From Qipengyuania polymorpha (GTDB taxonomy: Bacteria; Pseudomonadota; Alphaproteobacteria; Sphingomonadales; Sphingomonadaceae), in NCBI RefSeq assembly GCF_019711435.1, contig NZ_JAIGNK010000001.1, positions 682,001 through 746,000 on the forward strand: a stretch of DNA of 64,000 nt. The letters run 5' to 3'. A program made the translations under genes and the position numbers. This document shows positions 44,815 to 53,874 of the stretch, piece by piece (the first letter of the stretch is position 1; each line of letters opens with the position of its first letter). Below the pieces are notes generated by a model. It was not told the DNA's origin, searched no databases, and worked only from the letters and a program-made list of their open reading frames with translations.

Positions 44815-46218
44815 ATGGAAGTCAATGCAATCGATGCAAGGGGAGCATCGGCTCTTGACCGTATTCCGGAGGCTTGCGGCAAGGTTACCGTCGGCTGTTC
44901 CGACGTGGCCGGTATCGTGCAGGCCGTGCTCGACAGTTCGGGCGTTTTGCGGGCAGAGCACATCGAACTGCAGGGCACCGTAAAGGAACTGGAGGCCGAC
45001 CAGCGCAAGGTCGCCGAGGCCAGCGACGAAGCGCGCCTTCTCTCGGCCCGTGCCATCGAGCGGCTGAACATGGGCACGACCCAGATCCAGTCGTCGCTCT
45101 CGCAAATCACCAACCTTCTCGACCTCGTCGAAACGCTTGCCACCCATGTCACCGGCTTTGCAGCCGCGATGGACCAGGTGAAGCGCTGTTCGCAGGATAT
45201 CGAGCAGATTGCCGAGACGACGAACATCCTTGCCCTCAACGCCACCATCGAGGCGATGCGTGCCGGCGATGCGGGGCGCACCTTTGCCGTCGTCGCCAAC
45301 GAGGTGAAGACGCTCGCTGGCGAGACCCGCAAGGCAACCGACGAGATTGCCGACGTCATCGAGACGCTCGGCAGCGAGGCTGCCACCGTCATCGATCGGA
45401 TCGAAGCGGGCGCCAAGGCGTCGAACGAGGCCAAGACCTCGGTTGCCAGCATCGATGCAACCATCGCGGGCGTGAGCCAGCTGGTCGAAGAAGTCGACAA
45501 CCAGAACGACCAGATTACCCGCGCAACGGGGATGATGACCGAACATGTCGACCGCGTGTCGGCCGTCATCGACAGCTTCGACCGCGCGGCAAACGAAAAC
45601 GAGGAACGCCTCGTCACCGCGCATGAGCGCATCACCGACCTCGAAATGACGGCTTCGGAAATGTTCGACCGCATCGTGCAGGCCGGACTCTCGCCAGAAG
45701 ACAGCCTGATGGTCGAAACCGCACAGAAGCGCGCCCGCGAAGTCGAGCAGCTTGCCGAGAAGGCGATCGCCGAAGGAAAGCTCAGCGTCGACCAGCTTTT
45801 CGACCAGAATTACCAGCAGATCCCGAACAGCAACCCGGTCCGCTATCGCACCAGCCTGATGGACTGGGCACACGAAAACTGGCGCCACGTGCTCGACGAC
45901 GCTGCAGAGGGTGACAAGCGCGTCATGGCTGCCGCTTGCACCGACATGGGCGGGTACCTGCCCACGCACCTCACGCGCCATTCGCAGGCACCGACGGGGA
46001 ACGTCGAACTCGACACGCGCAATTGCCGCAATGGTCGCAAGATCCTCGATCCCATCGACCAGCGTGCCAAGGAGAGCAATGCTCCCTACATGATGGCGGT
46101 CTATCGCCAGGAAAACGACGGCAAGAGCTATCGCGTCGTGCGCAACGTCTATGTGCCGGTCACGATTGCCGGACGTCGCTGGGGCGATTTCGAGCTGGCC
46201 TACAGTTTCGACGGATAA
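44815..46218 (+). CDS. Soluble methyl-accepting chemotaxis-type protein with C-terminal sensor
   Basis: A 467-aa protein with no membrane segment. Residues ~20-310 form the long antiparallel coiled coil of chemoreceptors, with the conserved hairpin tip [20 protein letters not shown] and [15 protein letters not shown], which binds CheA/CheW. The C-terminal ~130 residues ([10 protein letters not shown] ... [20 protein letters not shown]) look like a soluble Cache-type sensor. Sensor after signalling domain is the reverse of classical MCPs. It is monocistronic with a strong terminator. Confidence 0.88.
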   Translation: MEVNAIDARGASALDRIPEACGKVTVGCSDVAGIVQAVLDSSGVLRAEHIELQGTVKELEADQRKVAEASDEARLLSARAIERLNMGTTQIQSSLSQITNLLDLVETLATHVTGFAAAMDQVKRCSQDIEQIAETTNILALNATIEAMRAGDAGRTFAVVANEVKTLAGETRKATDEIADVIETLGSEAATVIDRIEAGAKASNEAKTSVASIDATIAGVSQLVEEVDNQNDQITRATGMMTEHVDRVSAVIDSFDRAANENEERLVTAHERITDLEMTASEMFDRIVQAGLSPEDSLMVETAQKRAREVEQLAEKAIAEGKLSVDQLFDQNYQQIPNSNPVRYRTSLMDWAHENWRHVLDDAAEGDKRVMAAACTDMGGYLPTHLTRHSQAPTGNVELDTRNCRNGRKILDPIDQRAKESNAPYMMAVYRQENDGKSYRVVRNVYVPVTIAGRRWGDFELAYSFDG

Positions 46219-46235
46219 ACTTCCTGAACATGAGA

Positions 46236-46273
46236 AAAGGGCCGGGAAGCCATGTTGCTTCCCGGCCCTTTTT
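46236..46273. terminator. Strong bidirectional intrinsic terminator
   Basis: AAAGGGCCGGGAAGC and GCTTCCCGGCCCTTT form a 15-bp perfect stem with a 6-nt loop. T tracts follow on both strands (TTTTT on plus, TTTTC on minus), so it serves both the chemoreceptor gene and the convergent MoxR gene. Confidence 0.95.
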
Positions 46274-46298
46274 CATGGCCTCGGGCGAGGCAGTCCCT

Positions 46299-47153
46299 TC
46301 AAGTCTGGCGGCGCGCCATGAAGGCCAGTCGTTCGAACAGCATCACGTCCTGCTCGTTCTTCAGCAATGCGCCGTGCAGCGGCGGGATGGCGCTGTTGGG
46401 GTTGCTGTCCTGCAGCACTTCCAGCGGCATGTCCTCGTTCAGCAGGAGCTTGAGCCAGTCGAGCAATTCGCTGGTGCTGGGCTTTTTCTTCAGCCCCGGC
46501 ACGTCGCGCAGTTCGTAGAAGATTTCCATCGCCTTGGTGACGAGGTTCTTCTGGATGTCGGGGAAATGGACCTCGATGATGTCGCGCATCGTGTCGCGGT
46601 CGGGGAACTTGATGTAGTGGAAGAAGCAACGGCGCAGGAAAGCGTCGGGGAGTTCCTTCTCGTTGTTCGAGGTGATGACGACGATGGGGCGCTCTTTCGC
46701 CTCGATACGCTCGTGCGTTTCGTAGACATCGAAGCTCATCCGGTCGAGTTCCTGCAAGAGATCGTTCGGGAATTCGATGTCCGCCTTGTCGATTTCGTCG
46801 ATCAGCAGGACGGGCAGTTCGGGGCTGGTGAACGCCTCCCACAGCTTGCCCTTCTTGATGTAGTTCGAAATGTCGTGGACGCGCTCGTCGCCGAGCTGGC
46901 CGTCTCGCAGGCGGGCGACTGCGTCGTATTCGTAAAGGCCCTGCTGCGCCTTGGTGGTGGACTTGACGTTCCACTCGATCATCGGCGCACCCAGTGCCTT
47001 GGAAATTTCGTGCGCGAGGACGGTCTTGCCCGTGCCCGGTTCGCCCTTGACCAGCAGCGGGCGGCGCAGCGTGACGGCGGCGTTCACCGCGACCTTCAAA
47101 TCCTCGGTGGCGATATAGGAACTGGTGCCTTCGAAACGGGTCTGGTCGGACAT
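46299..47153 (-). CDS. MoxR-family AAA+ ATPase
   Basis: A 284-aa ATPase. Walker A is GEPGTGKT (about residues 37-44) and Walker B LLIDEIDKAD; sensor-1 VVITSNNEKELPDAFLRRC with the Arg finger follows. It matches the CoxD-type MoxR subgroup, which remodels or activates protein complexes together with VWA (CoxE-like) partners. Such a partner lies 1.6 kb away (43489-44670). Convergent with the chemoreceptor, sharing its terminator. Confidence 0.92.
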   Translation of the reverse strand: MSDQTRFEGTSSYIATEDLKVAVNAAVTLRRPLLVKGEPGTGKTVLAHEISKALGAPMIEWNVKSTTKAQQGLYEYDAVARLRDGQLGDERVHDISNYIKKGKLWEAFTSPELPVLLIDEIDKADIEFPNDLLQELDRMSFDVYETHERIEAKERPIVVITSNNEKELPDAFLRRCFFHYIKFPDRDTMRDIIEVHFPDIQKNLVTKAMEIFYELRDVPGLKKKPSTSELLDWLKLLLNEDMPLEVLQDSNPNSAIPPLHGALLKNEQDVMLFERLAFMARRQT

Positions 47154-47253
47154 GAGTTTTCCCTTGCAACTTTGTGCGATGCGTTAGGGGGCTGGCACTC
47201 TCAGGGCAAGGGGGCGTTGTAGGCCAAGAGCGATGAGCGCCGAAGGAGGGCCC

Positions 47254-48474
47254 ATGCCGACAGAGAATATCACGATTGCGACCGACGCCGGGCACGAACT
47301 CACCGGCTCGCTGGAACTGCCGACAGGCCTCGTGCGCGGGGCGGCGCTGTTTGCGCACTGCTTCACCTGCACCAAGAACAGCAAGGCGGCTGTGACCGTT
47401 GCGCGCGCGCTGGCCAAAGAGGGCATCGCAACGCTGCGGTTCGACTTCACCGGGCTGGGCGGCAGCGGCGGCGAATTCGGGCGCGCGGGCTTTGCGGCCG
47501 ATGTCTCGGACCTTGTCGCGGCAGCCGAGGATCTGCTCGAGCGGTTTGCGCAGCCCATCCTGCTGGTTGGTCACAGCCTTGGCGGCGCGGCCGTGCTGGC
47601 AGCGGCCGATGAAATAGGGTTCGAGCGTATTGCCGCGGTTGCCACAATCGGCGCCCCTTCCGATGTCCCGCATGTGCTGGCCAATATCGACGGGGACCTC
47701 GACGCTATCCGTACATCGGGCCAGGGCGAGGTGCGCATCGCGGGCCGTGAGTTCACGCTGGGCCGCGAATTTATCGAGAAGGTCGAGAATACCGACCTGC
47801 TGGCCGAGGTCGGACGGCTGCGCAAGCCGCTCCTGTTTCTCCATTCGCCGACCGACGACGTGGTCGGCATCGACCATGCCAGCGCGCTATTCCAGGCGGC
47901 GAAGCATCCCAAGAGCTTCGTCAGCCTCGAAGGTGCGGACCATCTGTTGCTGCGCGAGGAGGACGCCTCATTCGTGGCCACCGTCATCGCGGGCTGGGCG
48001 AGCAGATACCTGCCGATGCGCGACGACTGGCCGATGCCCGAAGAGGGCGTGGTGACCTGCATGGGCCACGGCAAGTTCGGCACCGAGATACACACCAAGA
48101 CCCACCGCTTCATCGCCGACGAGCCCAAGTCCTATGGCGGTGACGATACAGGGCCCACGCCCTACGACCTGCTGCTGGGCGCGCTTGGTGCATGCACGTC
48201 GATGACGATGAAGATGTATGCCGACCGCAAGGAATGGCCGCTCGAAGGCGTGCAAATCCACCTCACCCATTCGCGCGACCATGCGAAGGACTGCAAGGAC
48301 TGCCTCGCCGAGGAAGATGGCATGCCACACCAGCTGCTGACGCGCGAAATCAGCATTCGCGGGGATGCGTTGGACGAGGACCAGCGGGCGCGCTTGCTCG
48401 AGATTGCGGACAAGTGCCCGGTCCATAAAACGCTGGAAGGGCGGATCAGCGTCGAGACGCGGTTGGCTGATTAG
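47254..48474 (+). CDS. Fusion of alpha/beta hydrolase and OsmC-family domains
   Basis: A 406-aa two-domain protein. Residues 1-250 are an alpha/beta hydrolase with the nucleophile elbow GHSLGG, an acid PTDDVVG and the catalytic-His GADHLLL. Residues 275-400 are an OsmC/Ohr-like domain with two conserved Cys, [10 protein letters not shown] and KCPVHKTL, which reduce organic peroxides. A CxxC-type cluster DCKDC lies between them. ATG 47254 is chosen for its GGAGG ribosome site at 6 nt; ATG 47233 is the alternative. The fusion suggests hydrolysis of a substrate coupled to peroxide or thiol chemistry. Cytoplasmic. Confidence 0.92.
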   Translation: MPTENITIATDAGHELTGSLELPTGLVRGAALFAHCFTCTKNSKAAVTVARALAKEGIATLRFDFTGLGGSGGEFGRAGFAADVSDLVAAAEDLLERFAQPILLVGHSLGGAAVLAAADEIGFERIAAVATIGAPSDVPHVLANIDGDLDAIRTSGQGEVRIAGREFTLGREFIEKVENTDLLAEVGRLRKPLLFLHSPTDDVVGIDHASALFQAAKHPKSFVSLEGADHLLLREEDASFVATVIAGWASRYLPMRDDWPMPEEGVVTCMGHGKFGTEIHTKTHRFIADEPKSYGGDDTGPTPYDLLLGALGACTSMTMKMYADRKEWPLEGVQIHLTHSRDHAKDCKDCLAEEDGMPHQLLTREISIRGDALDEDQRARLLEIADKCPVHKTLEGRISVETRLAD

Positions 48475-49508
48475 GCGGCGGTTTTCACCACGAGTCGGTG
48501 ACTGGTGCCTTGCTCGCATTCGAGCCGCTCGAGCTCGGTGCCGAGCGAACGGGTGATGGCCTTGATGATACGCATCCCGAGACCTGTTCCCTCGGGGCCT
48601 GCACCTTCCTTGATCCCCGCGCCGTTGTCGCTGACAGTGACGCTGTAGCCTTGGTCAATCGCGGCTAGCGCAACTTCGACGCGGCCTTTTCCGGCTTCGG
48701 CGAAGGCGTATTTGGCCGCGTTGCTGACAAGTTCATTGACCACGACGCCGACATTGACCGCGTCATCGGGCGACACTTCGACATGGTCGGAAGTGTAAGC
48801 GAGTTCTACGCAACCGTCGGTCTCGGACATGTTCTGCCGTAGCTCTTCGACCAGGGTGCCGAGATATTCGTCGAGGTCGATCGTGGTCAGATCGCCGCGG
48901 GTATAGAGGTTCTGGTGGACTTTCCCGATGGCCTTGATGCGGTTTTGCGTGGCGGCGAGGGCATCCTTGGCATCTTCTGATGCGGTCTGGTTCGCCTGCA
49001 TGGCGACGAAGCTCTGGACCATTTGCAGCGAATTGGAGACGCGGTGGTGCACTTCGCGCACCAGCATTTCGAGCCGCTCATTGGCTTCGCGCAGGTCTGC
49101 CTCTGCCTCGCGCTTTTCACGCTCCAGCCGGTCGCGGGCGAAGGCCTGGCGAAAGCGGCTGTCGAGCAGGTCGAAGAAGCTGTCGCCCACGGTCTTCACA
49201 ACGAAATCGGTTGCCCCGGCATGGATCGCTTCGACCGCAACGGCGGTATCGCTGTCTCCGGTGACGAAAACGACTGCCGGATGCCCTTCCACCGCGACAA
49301 TTTCGTCGAGCATCTGCCGGCCACTCTTGCCCGGCATATGGTTGTCGATGGCGACCAGGTCGTATTGCTTGGACTTCATGCATTCGAGGCCTTCATCGGC
49401 GCTCTCTGCCGTATCGACGTCGAACCCGCGTTTGTTCAGCGCGCGCTGGATCAGCCGCCGGAGACCGGCGTCATCATCGACGTAAAGGATCTTTTTCGGT
49501 TCTATCAG
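48471..49508 (-). CDS. Hybrid response regulator / HisKA_2 histidine kinase
   Basis: A ~345-aa protein with a receiver domain (acidic YVDDDAG, phospho-Asp in IDNHMPG, Lys in VVKTV) followed by a short coiled coil and a HisKA_2 kinase: [12 protein letters not shown] contains the phospho-His, [11 protein letters not shown] is the N box and DNGAGI the G1 box. There is no ATG, GTG or TTG that keeps the receiver intact; the first, ATG at 49379, would remove its first 40 or so residues. CTG 49506-49508 (overlapping the upstream stop) or ATA 49503-49505 is the probable start. Last gene of a three-gene two-component operon. Confidence 0.85.
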   Translation of the reverse strand: MIEPKKILYVDDDAGLRRLIQRALNKRGFDVDTAESADEGLECMKSKQYDLVAIDNHMPGKSGRQMLDEIVAVEGHPAVVFVTGDSDTAVAVEAIHAGATDFVVKTVGDSFFDLLDSRFRQAFARDRLEREKREAEADLREANERLEMLVREVHHRVSNSLQMVQSFVAMQANQTASEDAKDALAATQNRIKAIGKVHQNLYTRGDLTTIDLDEYLGTLVEELRQNMSETDGCVELAYTSDHVEVSPDDAVNVGVVVNELVSNAAKYAFAEAGKGRVEVALAAIDQGYSVTVSDNGAGIKEGAGPEGTGLGMRIIKAITRSLGTELERLECEQGTSHRLVVKTAA

Positions 49509-49945
49509 TCTTCTGCCGAGGGGACCTGGATGACCGAAAGGAACAGGCCGAGCTGGCGGATGGCGTCGGCGAAGCTTTCATAATTCACCGGCTTGGTGAT
49601 GTAGACGTTGCAGCCAAGGTCGTAGCAGCGCTGGATTTCCACCTTGTCATCGGTGGTGGTGAGGACGACGACAGGGGTGCGGTGCAGCGTTTCGTCCTGC
49701 TTGATCTTCTCGAGGATCGAGGTTCCGCTCATGTCGGGCAGGTTGAGGTCGAGGAGCACCAGCGCAGGGCCGTTATGTGCCGGGCCGCTCGGGTCGTTGA
49801 AGAGGTATTCCAGCGCCGAGGTGCCGTCTTCGAAGTGCGCGATGTCATTGGAAATACCCGCGCGGCGGATATTCTTCTCGATGAGGCGGGCGTGGCCTGC
49901 ATCATCCTCGATCATGACGATGCTGACGGATTGCTGCGAATTCAT
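49505..49945 (-). CDS. Single-domain response regulator, Rcp1-like
   Basis: A 146-aa CheY-like receiver. The acidic pocket is VMIEDDAGHARL, the phosphoacceptor Asp is in LVLLDLNLPDMSG (about residues 63-75), and the conserved Thr (VVLTTTDD) and Lys (YITKPVN) are present. The extended beta4-alpha4 region is typical of Rcp1-like regulators that partner membrane or phytochrome-type kinases. Overlaps the upstream kinase by 4 bp (ATGA), so all three genes are coupled. Confidence 0.95.
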   Translation of the reverse strand: MNSQQSVSIVMIEDDAGHARLIEKNIRRAGISNDIAHFEDGTSALEYLFNDPSGPAHNGPALVLLDLNLPDMSGTSILEKIKQDETLHRTPVVVLTTTDDKVEIQRCYDLGCNVYITKPVNYESFADAIRQLGLFLSVIQVPSAED

Positions 49946-51438
49946 GCAAGTGCCTCCTGGGCAATGAATTTTGCCGGTAGAGAAAGTCTAAACCGCGAAC
50001 CTTTTCCAAGTTCCGAATCGACTTCGATGGTACCGCCAAGGCGATAGGCCAGCGCGCGGACATTGGCGAGGCCGAGGCCTTCGCCTTCCTGGTCCTGCGT
50101 GCCGGCGCGGCGGAAAAGCTCGAAAATCCGCTCGTGGTCCTCGGGCGCGATACCGCGGCCATTGTCGATGACATCGATGCGCACCGTGCCGACCGCCTTG
50201 CTGCCCTCGACCACGATTTTGCCCGCACGTTCCGGGCTGAGATACTTGATGGCGTTTTCGATGAGGTTCTGGAGGATCTGCTCGACCGCGATCCGGTCGC
50301 TCTCCAGTTCCGGGATGGATTTCACCTCGATAGTCGCACCTGCGTCCTCGGTGCGCTGGTAGAGCGAGTCGACGATATCCTCGACCAGCTCCTCCATATC
50401 GAGCTCTTCGGGCTGCAGCTTGCGCCGGCCCTGCCGCGAGAGTTCGAGGATAGAATTGATGAGACGGTCCATCTTCTCGGTCGAGGTGCGGATGAAGCCG
50501 AGGGCTTCGGGCAGGTCCTCGTCGACTGCGAGCCAGGCCTCTTCATCACGCAGGTCCGGGTGGTTTGCGTAAAGCTCCTCGAGATGCGCGTGAATAATCT
50601 TGCGGGCTTCGTCCAATTCGGAAGTGAAACCGAGCACATTGACCAGTGGTGAGCGCAAATCGTGGCTGACGATATATGCGAAACGCTGGATTTCCTCGTT
50701 TGCGCGGATGAGCTCGGCCGTCCGGCTCTGCACGGCGGTTTCGAGGCCCGTGTTCGCTTCGCGAAGGCTGACCTGAGCTGCGGCAAGATCGCGATTGTAT
50801 CGCAGCACGATCGAAACGGCGGTCACCAGCACACCGAGCAGCAGCATGAGCGACAGGCCACCGACGATGTAGAACAGGAGCAGCGAATCCAGCTGCGCGC
50901 GGTTGCGTTCGACGAGGGTGCGGGATTCCGCGGCCGACATTTCTTCGGCGATTTCGCGAATGTCCTGCGTGATCAGGACCGCGCCATCGGTGTTGAAATC
51001 CATGGTGTCCGCATCGGCAACCGCCGCCTCCGGGTCGGCAAACATGGCGTCGATCATCACCGTGCGCTCGGCATTGAGCTCGCGAATTTCTTCCAGGCGA
51101 TCGCGTTGTTCGACGCTGACAAGCATGTCGGCCAACCGTGCCTGCTCACTTTCGAAGTCGGAACTCGCTTCGCGAACGGTTCTCGCGAAAAGCGGATCTG
51201 GCTGGAGCAGGAAACCGCGCCGCCCAACAGCTATCTGTTCGCTGAAGGTTGCGAGGCTGTCGATGCTGGCTTGTCGCTCGAGCGTCTTTTCGACGGCATC
51301 GGTGTCCTCGGTAATCGCGCCGAGGGTCATGAATGCAGTGATCAGCGCAGTTGCGAGAAGAGCGAGACCGACGCCCAGCAGCAGGAGGACGCGCCGACGG
51401 CCGATTGCCTCGTACCTTCTGCGAACCGAATCCGTCAT
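49942..51438 (-). CDS. Membrane histidine kinase with CHASE3 sensor
   Basis: A 498-aa inner-membrane kinase. Helices at about residues 18-40 and 187-210 flank a periplasmic CHASE3-type sensor (IDSLATFSEQIAVGRRGFLL). A coiled coil leads to the HisKA H-box FAYIVSHDLRSPL, an unusually long linker (helical, ~60 residues after the H-box), and the ATPase domain with NLIENAIKY and DNGRGI. It heads the operon of this kinase, an Rcp1-like regulator and a hybrid kinase. Stimulus unknown. Confidence 0.94.
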   Translation of the reverse strand: MTDSVRRRYEAIGRRRVLLLLGVGLALLATALITAFMTLGAITEDTDAVEKTLERQASIDSLATFSEQIAVGRRGFLLQPDPLFARTVREASSDFESEQARLADMLVSVEQRDRLEEIRELNAERTVMIDAMFADPEAAVADADTMDFNTDGAVLITQDIREIAEEMSAAESRTLVERNRAQLDSLLLFYIVGGLSLMLLLGVLVTAVSIVLRYNRDLAAAQVSLREANTGLETAVQSRTAELIRANEEIQRFAYIVSHDLRSPLVNVLGFTSELDEARKIIHAHLEELYANHPDLRDEEAWLAVDEDLPEALGFIRTSTEKMDRLINSILELSRQGRRKLQPEELDMEELVEDIVDSLYQRTEDAGATIEVKSIPELESDRIAVEQILQNLIENAIKYLSPERAGKIVVEGSKAVGTVRIDVIDNGRGIAPEDHERIFELFRRAGTQDQEGEGLGLANVRALAYRLGGTIEVDSELGKGSRFRLSLPAKFIAQEALA

Positions 51439-51460
51439 CCAAGCTCCCTGTCCCGGTGGA

Positions 51461-51832
51461 TTAGGCGAGTGCCGTTAACGCAGTGATGCCAAAGAAGAAA
51501 GCCAGCATTGCCCCGGTGGCGAAGCGCCACGCGAAAGACGCACCCCGCAGGCCGCGCTCCATTGCAAGGTGCCAGATGAAACCGCTCACCAGCAGCGCCA
51601 CGGCTACAGTCACCAACGGAGACAAACCGAGCCACACCGCACTCAGCAGGTATACTGCAGGCATGGCGATGACCTGAAGGATCAAAGCGCCTGCGAACCA
51701 CACGATGGGTATCGGGCGATAGGCCGTATCGGAAGCATACCAGTCCGGCAGCGAGGAATCCGGGCGCGATATCCGGCGGTCGTCGTAGACGATGTCTTCT
51801 TCACGCGGGTCGGGATAGTCCCGATCAGGCAT
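51461..51832 (-). CDS. Small membrane protein, unknown function
   Basis: A 123-aa protein. The N-terminal ~38 residues are acidic and hydrophilic (PDPREEDIVYDDRRIS), followed by three hydrophobic segments (about residues 42-62, 66-84 and 98-122). No domain recognised. It overlaps the end of parE by 8 bp and reads the same way, so it is co-transcribed with parE. Confidence 0.7.
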   Translation of the reverse strand: MPDRDYPDPREEDIVYDDRRISRPDSSLPDWYASDTAYRPIPIVWFAGALILQVIAMPAVYLLSAVWLGLSPLVTVAVALLVSGFIWHLAMERGLRGASFAWRFATGAMLAFFFGITALTALA

Positions 51833-53813
51833 CGATCATGTCGCGGTCGAATTCGCCGGCATTGTTCTGGATGAAGTTGAAGCGGTGTTCCGGGTTACGG
51901 CCCATCAGCTGGTCGACCAGTTCCTTGACCACCGCACGCTGCTCGAATTCGGCGGGCAGGGTGATGCGGATGAGGCTGCGGGTCTCCGGGTCCATCGTGG
52001 TTTCCCTGAGCTGGGCGGGGTTCATTTCGCCCAGGCCCTTGAAGCGGCCGACTTCGACCTTCTTGCCCTTGAAGACGGTCTCTTCCAGTTCCTTCCTGTG
52101 CTCGTCGTCGCGGGCGTAGCGGCTCTCCTTGCCTGCAGTGAGCTTGTAGAGCGGCGGCTGCGCGAGATAGAGGTAACCGCCGCGCACCACATCGGGCATC
52201 TCCTGGAAGAAGAAAGTCATCAGCAGCGTGGCGATATGCGCACCGTCGACATCGGCGTCGGTCATGATGATGATGCGGTCGTAGCGCAGGTTTTCCGCGT
52301 CGCATTCCTTGCGCGTCCCGCAGCCCATCGCGAGGCTGAGGTCGGCGATTTCGCTGTTGGCGCGGATCTTGTCGGCGGTGGCCGAGGCGACGTTGAGGAT
52401 CTTGCCGCGGATGGGGAGGATGGCCTGCGTCTTGCGGTTGCGCGCCTGCTTGGCGCTGCCGCCTGCCGAGTCTCCTTCGACGATGAAGAGTTCGGTCTCG
52501 CCGTCGCCTTCACCCGAGCAATCGGTGAGCTTGCCCGGCAGGCGCAGCTTCTTGGCGTTGGTCGCCGTCTTGCGCTTGATTTCGCGTTCCTGCTTCCTGC
52601 GCAGGCGCTCGTCCATCCGCTCCATGACCTGGCCGAGCAGTGCCTTGCCGCGATCCATGTTGTCGGAAAGGAAATGGTCGAAATGGTCGCGTACCGCATT
52701 CTCGACGAGGCGCGCGGCTTCGGGCGAGGTCAGGCGGTCCTTGGTCTGGCTCTGGAACTGCGGGTCGCGGATGAAGACCGACAGCATCACATCCGCGCCG
52801 ACCATTATATCGTCGGCGGTCAGGTCCTTGGCCTTCTTGGTGCCGGTGAGTTCACCGAAGGCGCGCAGGCCCTTGGTGAGCGCGGCGCGCAGGCCCTGCT
52901 CATGCGTCCCGCCATCAGGCGTGGGCACGGTGTTACAATACCAACTGGTCGAGCCGTCCGAATAGAGCGGCCAGGCGATCGCCCATTCGACGCTGCCCTG
53001 CTCGAGCCCGTCGATTTCGGGGAAGGCCTGCTTGCCCGCGAAGGGCTGGGCGGTGACGCATTCGCGCCCGCCGATTTGCTCAGCGAGATGGTCGGCAAGG
53101 CCGCCGGGGAACTTGAAGACCGCTTCGGCTGGGACTTCTTCGGAAGCGAGGCTCTCGGCGCACTTCCAGCGGATTTCGACGCCGGCGAAGAGATAGGCCT
53201 TCGAGCGCGCCAGCTTGAACAATCGCTTGGGGTTGAACTTGCGGTCGCCGAAAATCTCGGTGTCGGGGACGAATGTGACGGTCGTGCCGCGCCGGTTGGG
53301 GGTCGGGCCAAGTTCCTCGATGCTGCCCTTGGGCGCGCCCTTGGAGAATTCCTGCGCATAGAGCGTCTTGTCGCGCGCCACCTCGACACGGGTATAGTCG
53401 GACAGCGCGTTGACCACGCTGACACCGACACCATGAAGGCCGCCGCTGGTGGCATAGGCCTTGCCCGAGAACTTGCCGCCAGAATGCAGCGTCGTGAGGA
53501 TGACTTCGAGCGTCGACTTGCCCGGATATTTCGGATGCTCGGCCACCGGCATCCCGCGCCCGTTATCGGCGATGGTGATGCGGTTGCCTTCCTCAAGGCG
53601 CACTTCGATGCGGCTTGCATGCCCTGCGACCGCCTCGTCCATCGAGTTGTCGAGCACTTCCGCAACGAGGTGATGCAGCGCGCGGTCGTCGGTGCCGCCG
53701 ATATACATGCCGGGGCGGCGGCGCACAGGCTCGAGGCCCTCGAGGACCTCGATGGAGGAAGCGTCATAGTCGCCGGAAGATGTCGGCGTGTTTTCGAACA
53801 GGTCGTCGGACAT
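51825..53813 (-). CDS. parE: Topoisomerase IV subunit B
   Basis: A 662-aa ATPase subunit that decatenates sister chromosomes together with ParC. Landmarks: RRRPGMYIGG, EVLDNSMDEAVAG and DNGRGMPV (GHKL ATP site), TTLHSGGKFSGKAYATSGGLHGVGV, then the TOPRIM domain with IVEGDSAGGSAKQ and DADVDGAHI. The length and ATP-site spacing fit ParE rather than the longer GyrB, though GyrB/ParE discrimination by eye has limits. Confidence 0.94.
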   Translation of the reverse strand: MSDDLFENTPTSSGDYDASSIEVLEGLEPVRRRPGMYIGGTDDRALHHLVAEVLDNSMDEAVAGHASRIEVRLEEGNRITIADNGRGMPVAEHPKYPGKSTLEVILTTLHSGGKFSGKAYATSGGLHGVGVSVVNALSDYTRVEVARDKTLYAQEFSKGAPKGSIEELGPTPNRRGTTVTFVPDTEIFGDRKFNPKRLFKLARSKAYLFAGVEIRWKCAESLASEEVPAEAVFKFPGGLADHLAEQIGGRECVTAQPFAGKQAFPEIDGLEQGSVEWAIAWPLYSDGSTSWYCNTVPTPDGGTHEQGLRAALTKGLRAFGELTGTKKAKDLTADDIMVGADVMLSVFIRDPQFQSQTKDRLTSPEAARLVENAVRDHFDHFLSDNMDRGKALLGQVMERMDERLRRKQEREIKRKTATNAKKLRLPGKLTDCSGEGDGETELFIVEGDSAGGSAKQARNRKTQAILPIRGKILNVASATADKIRANSEIADLSLAMGCGTRKECDAENLRYDRIIIMTDADVDGAHIATLLMTFFFQEMPDVVRGGYLYLAQPPLYKLTAGKESRYARDDEHRKELEETVFKGKKVEVGRFKGLGEMNPAQLRETTMDPETRSLIRITLPAEFEQRAVVKELVDQLMGRNPEHRFNFIQNNAGEFDRDMIDA

Positions 53814-53874
53814 GGGTTCAGGCTATATCGCACGCACCCGCACCCGCAAGCGGGCAGCCGAACTTATCCGCCTG

